A program made the translations under genes and the position numbers. Under the pieces are notes generated by a model, which saw only the letters and a list, made by a program, of their open reading frames with translations, was not told the origin of the DNA and did no database searches. Below, piece after piece: positions 52,986 through 60,916 of a stretch of DNA of 64,000 nucleotides. Source of the stretch: Rubrivivax sp. (GTDB lineage: Bacteria; Pseudomonadota; Gammaproteobacteria; Burkholderiales; Burkholderiaceae_C); assembly GCA_027484825.1 (NCBI GenBank), contig JAIXSE010000001.1, forward strand, positions 161,415 through 225,414, in the 5' to 3' direction. Position 1 is the first letter of the stretch; the number at the start of each line of letters is the position of its first letter.

Positions 52986-55079
52986 ATGACCCCAACCGAA
53001 GCCCCGACCCCGACGGGGCCGGTGGATGCCATTGCGTCCATCCGTACCCTGGCCTTGACCGGCCCGGCCGGCGCCGGCAAGACCACGCTGGCGGAAGCGC
53101 TGCTGCATGCGGCCGGCGCGCTCAAGAGCCCGGGCTCCATAGAAAAGGGCAGCACCGTCAGCGATGACGATCCGCAGGAGCGACGGGCCCAGCATTCGCT
53201 GCACACCGCGATGCTGCACGCCCGGCATGACGGCATTCAGCTGCAGATGCTGGACACCCCGGGGTCGCCTGATTTCATCGGCCAGGCCTTGCCGGCGCTG
53301 GAAGCGGTGGAAACCGTGGCGGTGGTGATCAATGCGCAGACCGGCATTGAGCTGATGGCCCTGCGCATGATGGAGGCGGCCGCCCGGCGCGGGCTGACGC
53401 GGCTGGTGATCATCAACAAGATCGACGTGCCGGGGGTGGATCTGGCCGGGCTGCTGGCCCAGGTGCGCGAGACCTTCGGCCGCGAATGCCTGCCGCTGAA
53501 CATGCCGGCGGCGGGCGGCTCACAGGTGGTGGACTGCTTCTTCGGTTGCAGCGGCAGCGGGGACCTCGGATCGGTGGAGGACGCGCACCGGGCCTTGGTG
53601 GAGCAGGTGGTGGAGGTGGACCCGGCCTTTGTGGACCGATATCTCAATGATGGCGACGTGCCGGCGACCGAGTTGCACGCACCGCTGGAGCAGGCCTTTC
53701 GCGAAGGGCACCTGATTCCGGTGTGTTTTGTGTCGGCGCGGCAGGGCGTGGGCCTGAGCGAGTTGCTGGGTGTGATCGAGAAGTTGCTGCCCAATCCCTA
53801 CGAGGCCAATCCGCCGCAGTTCCTGCGGGGCGAGGGGGATGAGGCGCAGGCGCTGCAGGTGACGATGGATCCGCAGGCCCATGTGGTGGCCCATGTGTTC
53901 AAGATCCTGTCCGACCCTTATCTGGGCAAGCTGGCGATGGTGCGGGTGCATCAGGGCACGCTCAGGCGCCATGCGCAGGTGTTTGTCGGGCATGCGCGCA
54001 AGCCGGTGAGGCTGACGCATCTGCTGCGGCTGCAGGGGCGGCAACACGTGGACATCGAGCAGGCCTTGCCGGGCGAACTCTGCGCCTTGGCCAAGCTGGA
54101 CGAGCTGCATTTCGATGCCGTGCTGCATGACGCGCCGGAGGACGAGCATCTGCACCTGGCGCCGGTCGAGCTGCCGATTCCGGTGCACGGCCTGAGCCTG
54201 CGCCCCACCCGACACGGCGACGAGCAACGACTGTGGGACGTACTGTCCCGACTGGTGGAGGAAGACCCCTGCCTGCGGCTGGAACGTGCCGCGGACCCTG
54301 AAGCGGGCCATGCCCAGGCGGGTGAGACGCTGGTCTATGGCCTGGGCGACCTGCACCTGCGTTCGCTGCTGGAGCGGCTCAAGGAGCAATACAAGGTGGA
54401 CGTGGTGGCCCAGCCGCCGCGGGTGGCGTACCGCGAGACGATCTCTGCGGCGGCGCAAGGCCATTACCGTCACAAGAAGCAGACCGGCGGGGCTGGGCAA
54501 TTTGGAGAGGTCTGGCTGCGGGTGGAGCCGCTGCCTCGCGGGGCCGGCTTCGAATTCCAGGATGAGGTCAAGGGCGGCGCGATCCCCGGCGCTTTCATGC
54601 CGGCGGTGGAAAAGGGCGTGCGGCAGGCACTGGCCCGCGGCGTCGTGGCCGGATATCCGCTGCAGGACCTGCGGGTGACGGTGCTGGACGGCAAGCACCA
54701 TGCGGTCGATTCCAAGGAAGTGGCCTTCATCACCGCTGCCCGCAAGGCGCTGGTGGCGGCGGTGAAGGAGGCCCGGCCGCTGGTGCTGGAGCCGATCGTG
54801 ACGGTCGAGATCACCGCCCCTGCCGCTGCCACGGGCGACATCACGGGCGATCTTGCTGCGCGGCGCGGACAGGTCAGCGGCACCCGCAGCCCGGTGCCTG
54901 GCCAGATCGTGGTGCTAGGGTCGGCCCCGATGGCTGAGCTCACCAGCTATCAGAACCGGCTCAATGCCCTGACAAGCGGCCAGGGGCGCTACACCGTCGC
55001 GCTGTCTCATCATGAGCCGGTGCCGCCCTCGGTACAGGCGCAGTTGGCGTCGCAGCACCAGGTCCAGGACGATGACTAG
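52986..55079 (+). CDS. Elongation factor G-like GTPase
   Basis: A 697-residue translational GTPase. It has the EF-G domain order: P-loop LTGPAGAGKTTLAEALL, switch II LDTPGSPDFIG, NKID, domain II, domain IV (GGAGQFGEVWLRVEPLP ... GGAIPGAFMPAVEKGVRQAL) and domain V (EPIVTVEITAPAAATGDITGDLAARRGQV). Compared with FusA, the P-loop lacks the AHIDAGKT text and switch I is divergent (KGSTVSDDDPQERR), the form seen in EF-G-like proteins without a proven translocase role. ATG 52986 has a GAGGAG site upstream. Confidence 0.9.
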   Translation: MTPTEAPTPTGPVDAIASIRTLALTGPAGAGKTTLAEALLHAAGALKSPGSIEKGSTVSDDDPQERRAQHSLHTAMLHARHDGIQLQMLDTPGSPDFIGQALPALEAVETVAVVINAQTGIELMALRMMEAAARRGLTRLVIINKIDVPGVDLAGLLAQVRETFGRECLPLNMPAAGGSQVVDCFFGCSGSGDLGSVEDAHRALVEQVVEVDPAFVDRYLNDGDVPATELHAPLEQAFREGHLIPVCFVSARQGVGLSELLGVIEKLLPNPYEANPPQFLRGEGDEAQALQVTMDPQAHVVAHVFKILSDPYLGKLAMVRVHQGTLRRHAQVFVGHARKPVRLTHLLRLQGRQHVDIEQALPGELCALAKLDELHFDAVLHDAPEDEHLHLAPVELPIPVHGLSLRPTRHGDEQRLWDVLSRLVEEDPCLRLERAADPEAGHAQAGETLVYGLGDLHLRSLLERLKEQYKVDVVAQPPRVAYRETISAAAQGHYRHKKQTGGAGQFGEVWLRVEPLPRGAGFEFQDEVKGGAIPGAFMPAVEKGVRQALARGVVAGYPLQDLRVTVLDGKHHAVDSKEVAFITAARKALVAAVKEARPLVLEPIVTVEITAPAAATGDITGDLAARRGQVSGTRSPVPGQIVVLGSAPMAELTSYQNRLNALTSGQGRYTVALSHHEPVPPSVQAQLASQHQVQDDD

Positions 55080-55211
55080 GTCATGAGGCCCTGGGGCGAG
55101 CGGTCGTCTGCGTGGGAAGCCGGCGCTTAGCCGACGGGGGTAGCCTCAGGAACCGTGCGGCTGTTGACGCGGTCGGACGGCGCCTGGTGAACGAAGCTTT
55201 ATCATGCTGGC

Positions 55212-55907
55212 ATGTGTTCCGCCCCCCGCGACGTCGCGCAGATCCGTTTGGACAACGCGATGCGCCTGTTCGAAGAATTTGTTGCCGCCACCATCAAGCA
55301 CCCCGATGCCGCCGCTTTGCGTGGTCTCGAGCGGCGCTTTGCCGAGCGATTGCAGATCCAGCCCAGCTACTGGAGCCAGATCAAGAGCCGTTCACGGCAG
55401 ATCGGCGAGCGCCTGGCGCGTCAATTCGAGCAGCTGAGCCACAAGCCCATGGGGTGGATGGACCAGGAGCATGGCCTCTCTGGAGACGCATCTTCGGGAA
55501 TGCCGTCCGGCGCGGCCGGCTACTCAAGCGGCTCTCTGGCAGCGGCCCAGGAGCCCCCGCCTGGCTTGCCGCAGGACGATGACGAGCGGTTCATTGTCGG
55601 CCTGGTGCTGACCTACTACCGTCGCCATCCCCAGCGGGCGCGCACGCGCTTGCTGGATCTGCTCGGCGAGGTCTTGACTCCTGGGACGGCAGCATCGGCT
55701 GTCGCCTCCGCCTCCGCCTCTGCCGCCGCTTCCTCGGGGCGGAGCGCATCTGGCGTGGCCGCCAGGTCTTCCGCCCTGTCGCCGTCGGGCAAGCCGACTG
55801 CGCCCGCAGGCGCTAGTGCGACCACGAGCGCTCCGGGCGTCTCTGAAGCCGACGCGTGGCGAAAGCTGCAGCAGAGCGTCGCGCCGCTCAAGCCCAAGAA
55901 GCGCTGA
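55212..55907 (+). CDS. Uncharacterised HTH-like protein with low-complexity tail
   Basis: A 231-residue protein. Residues 10-95 are helical and contain LERRFAERLQIQPSYWSQIKSRSRQIGERLARQFEQLSHKPMGWMD, which resembles the small DNA-binding module seen in many Burkholderiales hypothetical proteins. A second helical patch (DDDERFIVGLVLTYYRRHPQRARTRLLDLLGEV) precedes an Ala/Ser-rich tail ending in basic residues. The combination suggests a nucleic-acid-binding protein; the function is unknown. No strong ribosome-binding site is visible. Confidence 0.65.
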   Translation: MCSAPRDVAQIRLDNAMRLFEEFVAATIKHPDAAALRGLERRFAERLQIQPSYWSQIKSRSRQIGERLARQFEQLSHKPMGWMDQEHGLSGDASSGMPSGAAGYSSGSLAAAQEPPPGLPQDDDERFIVGLVLTYYRRHPQRARTRLLDLLGEVLTPGTAASAVASASASAAASSGRSASGVAARSSALSPSGKPTAPAGASATTSAPGVSEADAWRKLQQSVAPLKPKKR

Positions 55908-56117
55908 TCCATTCGCCCATTACGTTGATTTGCCGATGGTCGTCATCGCGCAGATTGGCGGAGCTTCGTCACCGCGCTGCGCGGAGCGGCGAAGCCGCGT
56001 CACTGCGCCATGCGTTGAGTGACGGATGCGCGGATCTGGATGTTCGGGAGGGCTTCCACGGGTGGTCACTGTTGATGGCAGTGCAGAGGACTTCGAGGCA
56101 GGTTTCGGTGTGGTGAA

Positions 56118-56212
56118 TCGCAGGCCAGGGGCCCCCTGTTTTCGTAAGTCAGAGGAGGAGCCCGCGGAGCGGGCGGGGGACATGGAGAAAACAGGGGGCC
56201 CCTGGTCTGCGA
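56118..56212. repeat. Covarying hairpin element, copy 3 (reverse orientation)
   Basis: Arms of 26 bp (56118-56143 and 56187-56212) match except for one G-T-type position and enclose a 43-nt loop. Read on the minus strand the loop begins with a TCCATGTCCCCC stretch, carries an inner hairpin GCCCGC-tcc-GCGGGC and ends in GACTTAC, the same plan as copies 1 and 2. The arm bases next to the loop (CTGTTT/AAACAG) are common to all three copies. Confidence 0.75.
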
Positions 56213-56385
56213 TGTTGCTCGACCTTGGCATGCTGAGGGCCTAGAGCCCACCGCCCTCTCCCGCAAAGGCGCAAGGCGCAAGGCACACCCGCCCCCCAGC
56301 GGCCCGCCGCCAACGCTGCCCCCATCACGCGCCCGCATCCCGCATTCCGCGTCCCGTCGGCCAGTGACAACACGAGATAAAAACC

Positions 56386-56425
56386 ACTTGCGCTTGATAA
56401 TCGAGTGTTTATCATTTGCGCAAGT
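56386..56425. promoter_or_regulatory. AT-rich palindrome, possible Fur-type operator
   Basis: Outer arms ACTTGCGC and GCGCAAGT enclose TTGATAA and TTATCA, in a stretch much richer in A/T than its surroundings. The inner part resembles a Fur box (GATAAT/ATTATC halves). It lies 78-117 bases before a small gene with a strong ribosome-binding site. Fur binding is inferred. Confidence 0.4.
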
Positions 56426-56502
56426 TTTGAAGCAGCTCCCGTGCACCCCGCACCCTCAGCAGCTGCCCTTGTTTCACCGCTGTCATCACCAGGAGGCTTC
56501 TT

Positions 56503-56688
56503 ATGGCCAAGTTCACCTCACCCCGCGCCCAGCAAACGCTGCCCCTGCGCAAGCCACGCAACCCGCATGTGGCACCAGCCCTCAAACGCGTCGCTGGCCG
56601 ACATGGCCCATGCGCAGGCGCGCAACGTCAGCAGGCCCAGCAAACGCTACAGCGCGAACTGCGCCACATGCACGAACTCAGTCCATGA
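56503..56688 (+). CDS. 61-residue basic protein, unknown
   Basis: Begins MAKFTSPRAQQTLPLRKPRN and is rich in Arg, Gln and Ala. I do not recognise a domain; no signal peptide or membrane segment is seen. The case for a gene is the near-perfect AGGAGG (56491-56496) 6 bases before the ATG, and the AT-rich regulatory palindrome upstream. The next gene (56756) may be in the same transcript. Confidence 0.6.
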   Translation: MAKFTSPRAQQTLPLRKPRNPHVAPALKRVAGRHGPCAGAQRQQAQQTLQRELRHMHELSP

Positions 56689-56755
56689 ATCGCTGACCTC
56701 CCCCGCCCCGGTGAACATCCCCGGGCGTCAGGGAGGCGGCCCAGGGAGATGAACC

Positions 56756-57016
56756 ATGTCTTCGATTATTTGCATGGCCGACGCCCATCGTCGTCTGGCC
56801 GATCCCCGCGGATGGCGGGAACTTCTCGCCAGCAGCCTGCTCCGCCTGGGCGGTCGACTGATCCGCTGGGCCTGGCATCTGGCCCCGGCCACCGAGCGGC
56901 CCATGATGGATCCCCATCTGGAATTCAGTCCCCTCGGAACGAGCCTGTCGGACCACGGCGCGCTCTATCTCAACGGTCAACTGGTGGGCACCCTCGCGGG
57001 CGTCCGGCGTCTGTGA
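56756..57016 (+). CDS. 86-residue small protein, unknown
   Basis: Contains an amphipathic segment (LLASSLLRLGGRLIRWAWHLAP) and a C-terminal block LEFSPLGTSLSDHGALYLNGQLVGTLAGVRRL that has the look of a small beta domain found in other short Burkholderiales hypothetical proteins. AGGGAG precedes the ATG. It may be a partner of the 61-residue protein upstream. No function can be stated. Confidence 0.55.
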   Translation: MSSIICMADAHRRLADPRGWRELLASSLLRLGGRLIRWAWHLAPATERPMMDPHLEFSPLGTSLSDHGALYLNGQLVGTLAGVRRL

Positions 57017-57133
57017 TGGCGCCCGTGTGGATCGCCCTCATCGCCGTGCTTGTGGGCATCAAGCTGGCGGATGCGGAGCCGATATACGATCAGCACACCC
57101 CGTGCGTCCCCGCCCACAAGGCCCTGCCCGATC

Positions 57134-58012
57134 ATGAGCGACCTGCCTCCTCTTCCTGCGCCGGCACTCCCGGCCCAGCCCATGCTGGAGCAGCCGCTTC
57201 GCGACCTGGCCGCATGGACCGCCCACCTTCGCCATATGACTATTCCAGTCCTGGCGAGTACCAGCGAGCAGCTGGAGCTGTGGAGATCCAATGAGGACGC
57301 CGCAGATGCCCATCTGCTGGGCGAGATTCTGAACAAGGATCCGCTCATGACCCTGAAGCTGCTGGCGCATGCCGCGTCGCAGCGCTCCAGCCGGCTGCTG
57401 ACCGACGCAGAAACGGTCACCGCCGCGCTGGTGCTCCTGGGCATCACCCCCTTCTTCAGGGCCTTCGGGCCCCAGCCCACCGTCGAAGAGCGCCTGGCCG
57501 CCCGGCCCGAGGCGATGGCCGGCCTGCAGCGCGTGTTGCTGCGGGCCGAGCGGGCCGCCCGCTTTGCGCTGGGCTTTGCCGCGCACCGAGCGGATCCGGA
57601 CGCTGAAGTCATCCACAGCGCCGCCCTGCTTCACGACTTCTCCGAAATGCTGCTCTGGTGCGAAGCCCCATCGCTGGCCCTGCAAATCCAGCAATTGCAG
57701 ACGGCGCAGCCCGGACTCCGCAGTGCCGCCGCCCAAAAACAGGTGCTGAACATCGAGCTGGGGGACCTGGAGCAAGCGCTGATGAAGGCCTGGCACCTGC
57801 CGGAACTGCTGGCCCAGATCACCAACGACAAGAAGGCGCGAGACCCGCAGGTGCGCTGCGTCATGCTGGCGGTGCGACTGGCCCGGCACACCGCGATCAG
57901 TTGGGAAAACCCCGCCATTCCCGATGACCTCGCGGAGATCGGGGAGCTGCTCACGCTCTCACCCGCGCACGCCCTCAAACTGCTGCACGAGCTCGACGGC
58001 ACGCCCGGCTGA
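57134..58012 (+). CDS. HDOD-domain protein
   Basis: A 292-residue protein whose core matches HDOD: IPVLASTSEQLELWRSNEDAADAHLLGEILNKDPLMTLKLLAHAAS, VTAALVLLGITPFFRAFG and HSAALLHDFSEMLLWCEAPSLALQI. HDOD proteins lack the HD phosphohydrolase metal site and act as signalling adaptors, often tied to c-di-GMP or motility. ATG 57134 (MSDLPPL) fits the domain start. It is convergent with the Lrp gene. Confidence 0.85.
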   Translation: MSDLPPLPAPALPAQPMLEQPLRDLAAWTAHLRHMTIPVLASTSEQLELWRSNEDAADAHLLGEILNKDPLMTLKLLAHAASQRSSRLLTDAETVTAALVLLGITPFFRAFGPQPTVEERLAARPEAMAGLQRVLLRAERAARFALGFAAHRADPDAEVIHSAALLHDFSEMLLWCEAPSLALQIQQLQTAQPGLRSAAAQKQVLNIELGDLEQALMKAWHLPELLAQITNDKKARDPQVRCVMLAVRLARHTAISWENPAIPDDLAEIGELLTLSPAHALKLLHELDGTPG

Positions 58013-58028
58013 GCGCGGGCGGTCGGGA

Positions 58029-58511
58029 TCACACCGGCAGCGCCGTTGTGTTCTTGAGCCGGTCCAGCACAAAGCTGGTCTTGCAATCTTGCACGCTGGG
58101 ATGCTTGAGCAGCGTCTCGGTGATGAAGCGGGCGTAGTGGGACATGTCTTCCACCAGCACCCGCAGCAGATAGTCCATATCCCCCGTGAGCGCCGAGCAC
58201 TCCACCACCTCCGGCCAGCTCTGAACCGCGGCCCGGAACAGATCCATCGGGTTGCGCTTGTGAGACTCCGTGTGCTTCTCAAGCCGGACATTGATGTAGG
58301 CGGTCAGCCCCAACCCCACCCGCTCCGGATTGAGCAGAGCGACATAGCCTGCGATCACACCCGCTTCTTCCAGCCGCCGCACCCGTCGCAACACGGCTGA
58401 CGCCGACAGGTTGGCTTCCGCAGCCAGGGCGTCATAGGTCATGCGACCGTCGGCCTGGAGGGCGTGGAGGATGCGTCGGTCGATCGCATCAAGCTCGATC
58501 TGCTTGTCCAT
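58029..58511 (-). CDS. Lrp/AsnC-family regulator next to hpd
   Basis: A 160-residue regulator: HTH (LDAIDRRILHALQADGRMTYDALAAEANLSASAVLRRVRRLEEAGVIAGYVALLNPERVGLG) followed by the RAM effector domain (VVECSALTGDMDYLLRVLVEDMSHYARFI). ATG 58511 (MDKQIEL) is chosen over an upstream codon at 58553. It diverges from hpd with 120 bases between, and is probably its regulator, with tyrosine or phenylalanine as a candidate effector. Confidence 0.88.
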   Translation of the reverse strand: MDKQIELDAIDRRILHALQADGRMTYDALAAEANLSASAVLRRVRRLEEAGVIAGYVALLNPERVGLGLTAYINVRLEKHTESHKRNPMDLFRAAVQSWPEVVECSALTGDMDYLLRVLVEDMSHYARFITETLLKHPSVQDCKTSFVLDRLKNTTALPV

Positions 58512-58523
58512 CCTGCCATTCTT

Positions 58524-58536
58524 GCAGGATTCCTGC
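58524..58536. promoter_or_regulatory. Palindrome in the Lrp-hpd intergenic region
   Basis: GCAGGATTCCTGC is a perfect 13-bp palindrome (central T) 13 bases upstream of the Lrp start codon. It could be an operator for the Lrp-type regulator. The size suits one half of an Lrp dimer site, but the motif is not an established consensus. Confidence 0.4.
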
Positions 58537-58631
58537 GCGGATCCATTCCCCACGCTTCATATCGCATGAAAACTGCGAGGTCCGACGCCTACAGTCTCAC
58601 GAATTGATTTTCGACAAATCTGGAGACTCGC

Positions 58632-59756
58632 ATGGCTTTCACCCCTTGGGACAACCCGATGGGCACCGACGGTTTTGAATTCATTGAATTCGCCGCACCG
58701 GATCCGGCCGCCCTGGGCGCCTTGTTCACATCGATGGGATTCGTGGCGGTCGCCCGGCATCGCCACAAGAATGTGACGCTGTATCGGCAAGGGGATGTGA
58801 ATTTCATCGTCAATGCGGAGACCGATGCTTTTGCGCAGCGGTTTGCGCGGCTGCATGGCCCCTCGATCTGCGCCATCGCCTTCCGCGTCAAGGATGCGGC
58901 CTACGCCTATCGGCGCGCGCTCGAGCTGGGCGCCTGGGGTTTTGACAACAAGGCCGGCCCCATGGAGCTGAATATCCCGGCCATCAAGGGCATCGGAGAT
59001 TCGCTCATCTATTTCGTGGACCGCTGGCAGGGCAAGAACGGGGCGGCGCCAGGCGAGATCGGCAACATCAGCATTTATGACGTGGACTTCGTGCCACTGC
59101 TCGATGCACAGGGCCAGCCGGTGGCCTCCCGGCCGAAGGGCCATGGCCTGACCTACATCGACCATCTGACGCATAACGTGTTCCGCGGTCGCATGAAGGA
59201 ATGGGCGGAGTTTTATGAACGTCTGTTCAACTTCCGCGAGGTCCGCTACTTCGATATCGAAGGCAAGCTCACCGGTCTGAAGTCCAAGGCCATGACCAGC
59301 CCGTGCGGCAAGATCCGCATCCCCATCAACGAAAGCAGCGACGACAAGAGCCAGATTGCGGAATACCTGGACCTCTATCACGGCGAGGGCATTCAGCACG
59401 TGGCGCTGGGCACCGACAACATCTACGCAACGGTGGAGGGCATGATCGCTACCGGCGTTCAGTTCCAGGACACCATCGACACGTATTACGACCTGGTCAG
59501 CAAGCGTCTGCCCGAGCACCAGGAACCGCTGGACGAATTGCGCCGGCTGCGCATCCTCATCGACGGCGCAGCCCACCAAGGCGCACCGCATGAATTGCTG
59601 CTTCAGATCTTCACCAAAGAAGTCATCGGCCCCATCTTCTTCGAGCTGATTCAGCGCAAGGGGAATGAGGGCTTTGGTGAAGGCAACTTCAAGGCGTTGT
59701 TTGAGAGTATCGAGCTGGATCAGATCCGGCGCGGGGTGCTGAAGGCTGAGGCCTGA
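58632..59756 (+). CDS. hpd: 4-hydroxyphenylpyruvate dioxygenase
   Basis: A 374-residue Fe(II) enzyme converting 4-hydroxyphenylpyruvate to homogentisate in tyrosine breakdown. The iron ligands are visible: His178 (YIDHLTHNVFRGRM), His256 (GIQHVALGTDNIY) and Glu338 (GPIFFELIQRKGNEGFGEGNFKALFESIE). The N-terminal vicinal-oxygen-chelate half starts GTDGFEFIEFAAPDP. Length is normal. No homogentisate dioxygenase gene is in the window. The last 68 bases overlap the convergent lipase gene. Confidence 0.95.
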   Translation: MAFTPWDNPMGTDGFEFIEFAAPDPAALGALFTSMGFVAVARHRHKNVTLYRQGDVNFIVNAETDAFAQRFARLHGPSICAIAFRVKDAAYAYRRALELGAWGFDNKAGPMELNIPAIKGIGDSLIYFVDRWQGKNGAAPGEIGNISIYDVDFVPLLDAQGQPVASRPKGHGLTYIDHLTHNVFRGRMKEWAEFYERLFNFREVRYFDIEGKLTGLKSKAMTSPCGKIRIPINESSDDKSQIAEYLDLYHGEGIQHVALGTDNIYATVEGMIATGVQFQDTIDTYYDLVSKRLPEHQEPLDELRRLRILIDGAAHQGAPHELLLQIFTKEVIGPIFFELIQRKGNEGFGEGNFKALFESIELDQIRRGVLKAEA

Positions 59757-60672
59757 GTCCCGAATCGATCGGCGCCGCGTGGATCAGATGGATCGCGCGG
59801 TCGTAGGCCTGGGGTTCGTACACCAGTTGCAGGTGGCCCCGGGCCGGCAGATGCAGCACACGCGAGCCCGGTAGCAGCGCGGTCTCCGACGGGAAGACGA
59901 TCTGGTCGCAATGACCATAGAGGCAGTCAAAGTGGCTGCCGAGCGTGTGCGGCTCTTCATCGGCCAGCTGGAGCAACCAGGGGGAGTCGTCCCGCATCTG
60001 CCGTGCGTTCACGGTGGAACCCAGCCGGGCCAGCAGCGTGCCGCGATGCGGCGTACCCAAGGTGAGAATGCGGTGGATGCGGTCGGGCGCATGGCCCACG
60101 CTGCGCCACCACGCGCGTGCGCTCAGGCCGCCCATGCTGTGGGCGACGATGAGTGGCGGCGTGCCTGTCAACGCCTGCAGACGGCGCATCGCCTCATCAA
60201 TGGCTGGCGCATACAGGTCGATGGAGCCGAAGGCCGGCTCCTGCGTGACCGCTATGTAGGGGATGCCGTCCGCGCGCAGACGCTTCATCCAGGTATTCCA
60301 CAAGCCCCGATTGCAGCTGTAGCCATGCAAGAGCAGGACGCCTCGGGGCGCCCGAGTATCCGCCGGCAGGGAGTCCGGGAAGCGCTGGGACGCCCAGGGC
60401 TGATCCCAGTTGAAGGCGCGGGTCACCGCGACCACTTCCCGCCACCAGGCGGCCAGAAGATCCCCGATGGGAGCGGCCGGTACGCCGGGCGCTGGCGGGA
60501 AGAACCGCAGCGCGAGAAAACTCGGCAGCATGACCAGCCCAGGGCCCGCCAAAAATATCGCCAGAACCGCGAGGCCAGATCCGACACCGTATCGGGACCC
60601 CACCCAGGCGGACAGTAACGGCCCGATCAGCCAGCGGAACAAAGAAGTAAAACGATGGATATGGCCGTTCAT
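59689..60672 (-). CDS. Alpha/beta-hydrolase, triacylglycerol lipase-like
   Basis: A 327-residue protein. A hydrophobic N-terminal half-segment (FRWLIGPLLSAWVGSRYG, then AVLAIFLAGPGLVMLPSFLALRFF) suggests membrane anchoring. The fold is shown by GVLLLHGYSCNRGLWNTWMKRL (oxyanion region), the nucleophile elbow VAHSMGGLSAR, TLGTPHRGT and a late HLPARGH region with the catalytic His. An ATG at 60795 would extend it by 41 residues. It runs antisense into the end of hpd. Confidence 0.8.
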   Translation of the reverse strand: MNGHIHRFTSLFRWLIGPLLSAWVGSRYGVGSGLAVLAIFLAGPGLVMLPSFLALRFFPPAPGVPAAPIGDLLAAWWREVVAVTRAFNWDQPWASQRFPDSLPADTRAPRGVLLLHGYSCNRGLWNTWMKRLRADGIPYIAVTQEPAFGSIDLYAPAIDEAMRRLQALTGTPPLIVAHSMGGLSARAWWRSVGHAPDRIHRILTLGTPHRGTLLARLGSTVNARQMRDDSPWLLQLADEEPHTLGSHFDCLYGHCDQIVFPSETALLPGSRVLHLPARGHLQLVYEPQAYDRAIHLIHAAPIDSGLRPQPSAPRAGSDPARYSQTTP

Positions 60673-60916
60673 CAGGGGCAGGTAGCGCAAAAGAAGTGCG
60701 CGAAGTGTAGGGGCCACGGGAAGCGAGTCGTGTCCAGCAAGCTTTTTGGTCGGAGGTCTCAGGGGGGACTTGCGCCGCGAGCGCAGGCTTGTCATTAAGG
60801 TGACGGTGGGCTTAGGGCAACTCCCCTTTGTCCTCCCGGGCCTCTGCCGCGAGCATGGGCTTTCATACTGCCTTGGAGAGCTGTGCTCCGAGGCTCATAA
60901 CGAGAGTGACGGAGAC

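Larger units (their letters stand above)
55908..56502. other. 595-bp non-coding stretch
   Basis: No convincing gene. It holds an imperfect hairpin GCTTCG/CGAAGC (55963-55995), the third covarying hairpin element (56118-56212) and an AT-rich palindrome (56386-56425) upstream of two small genes. Confidence 0.6.
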
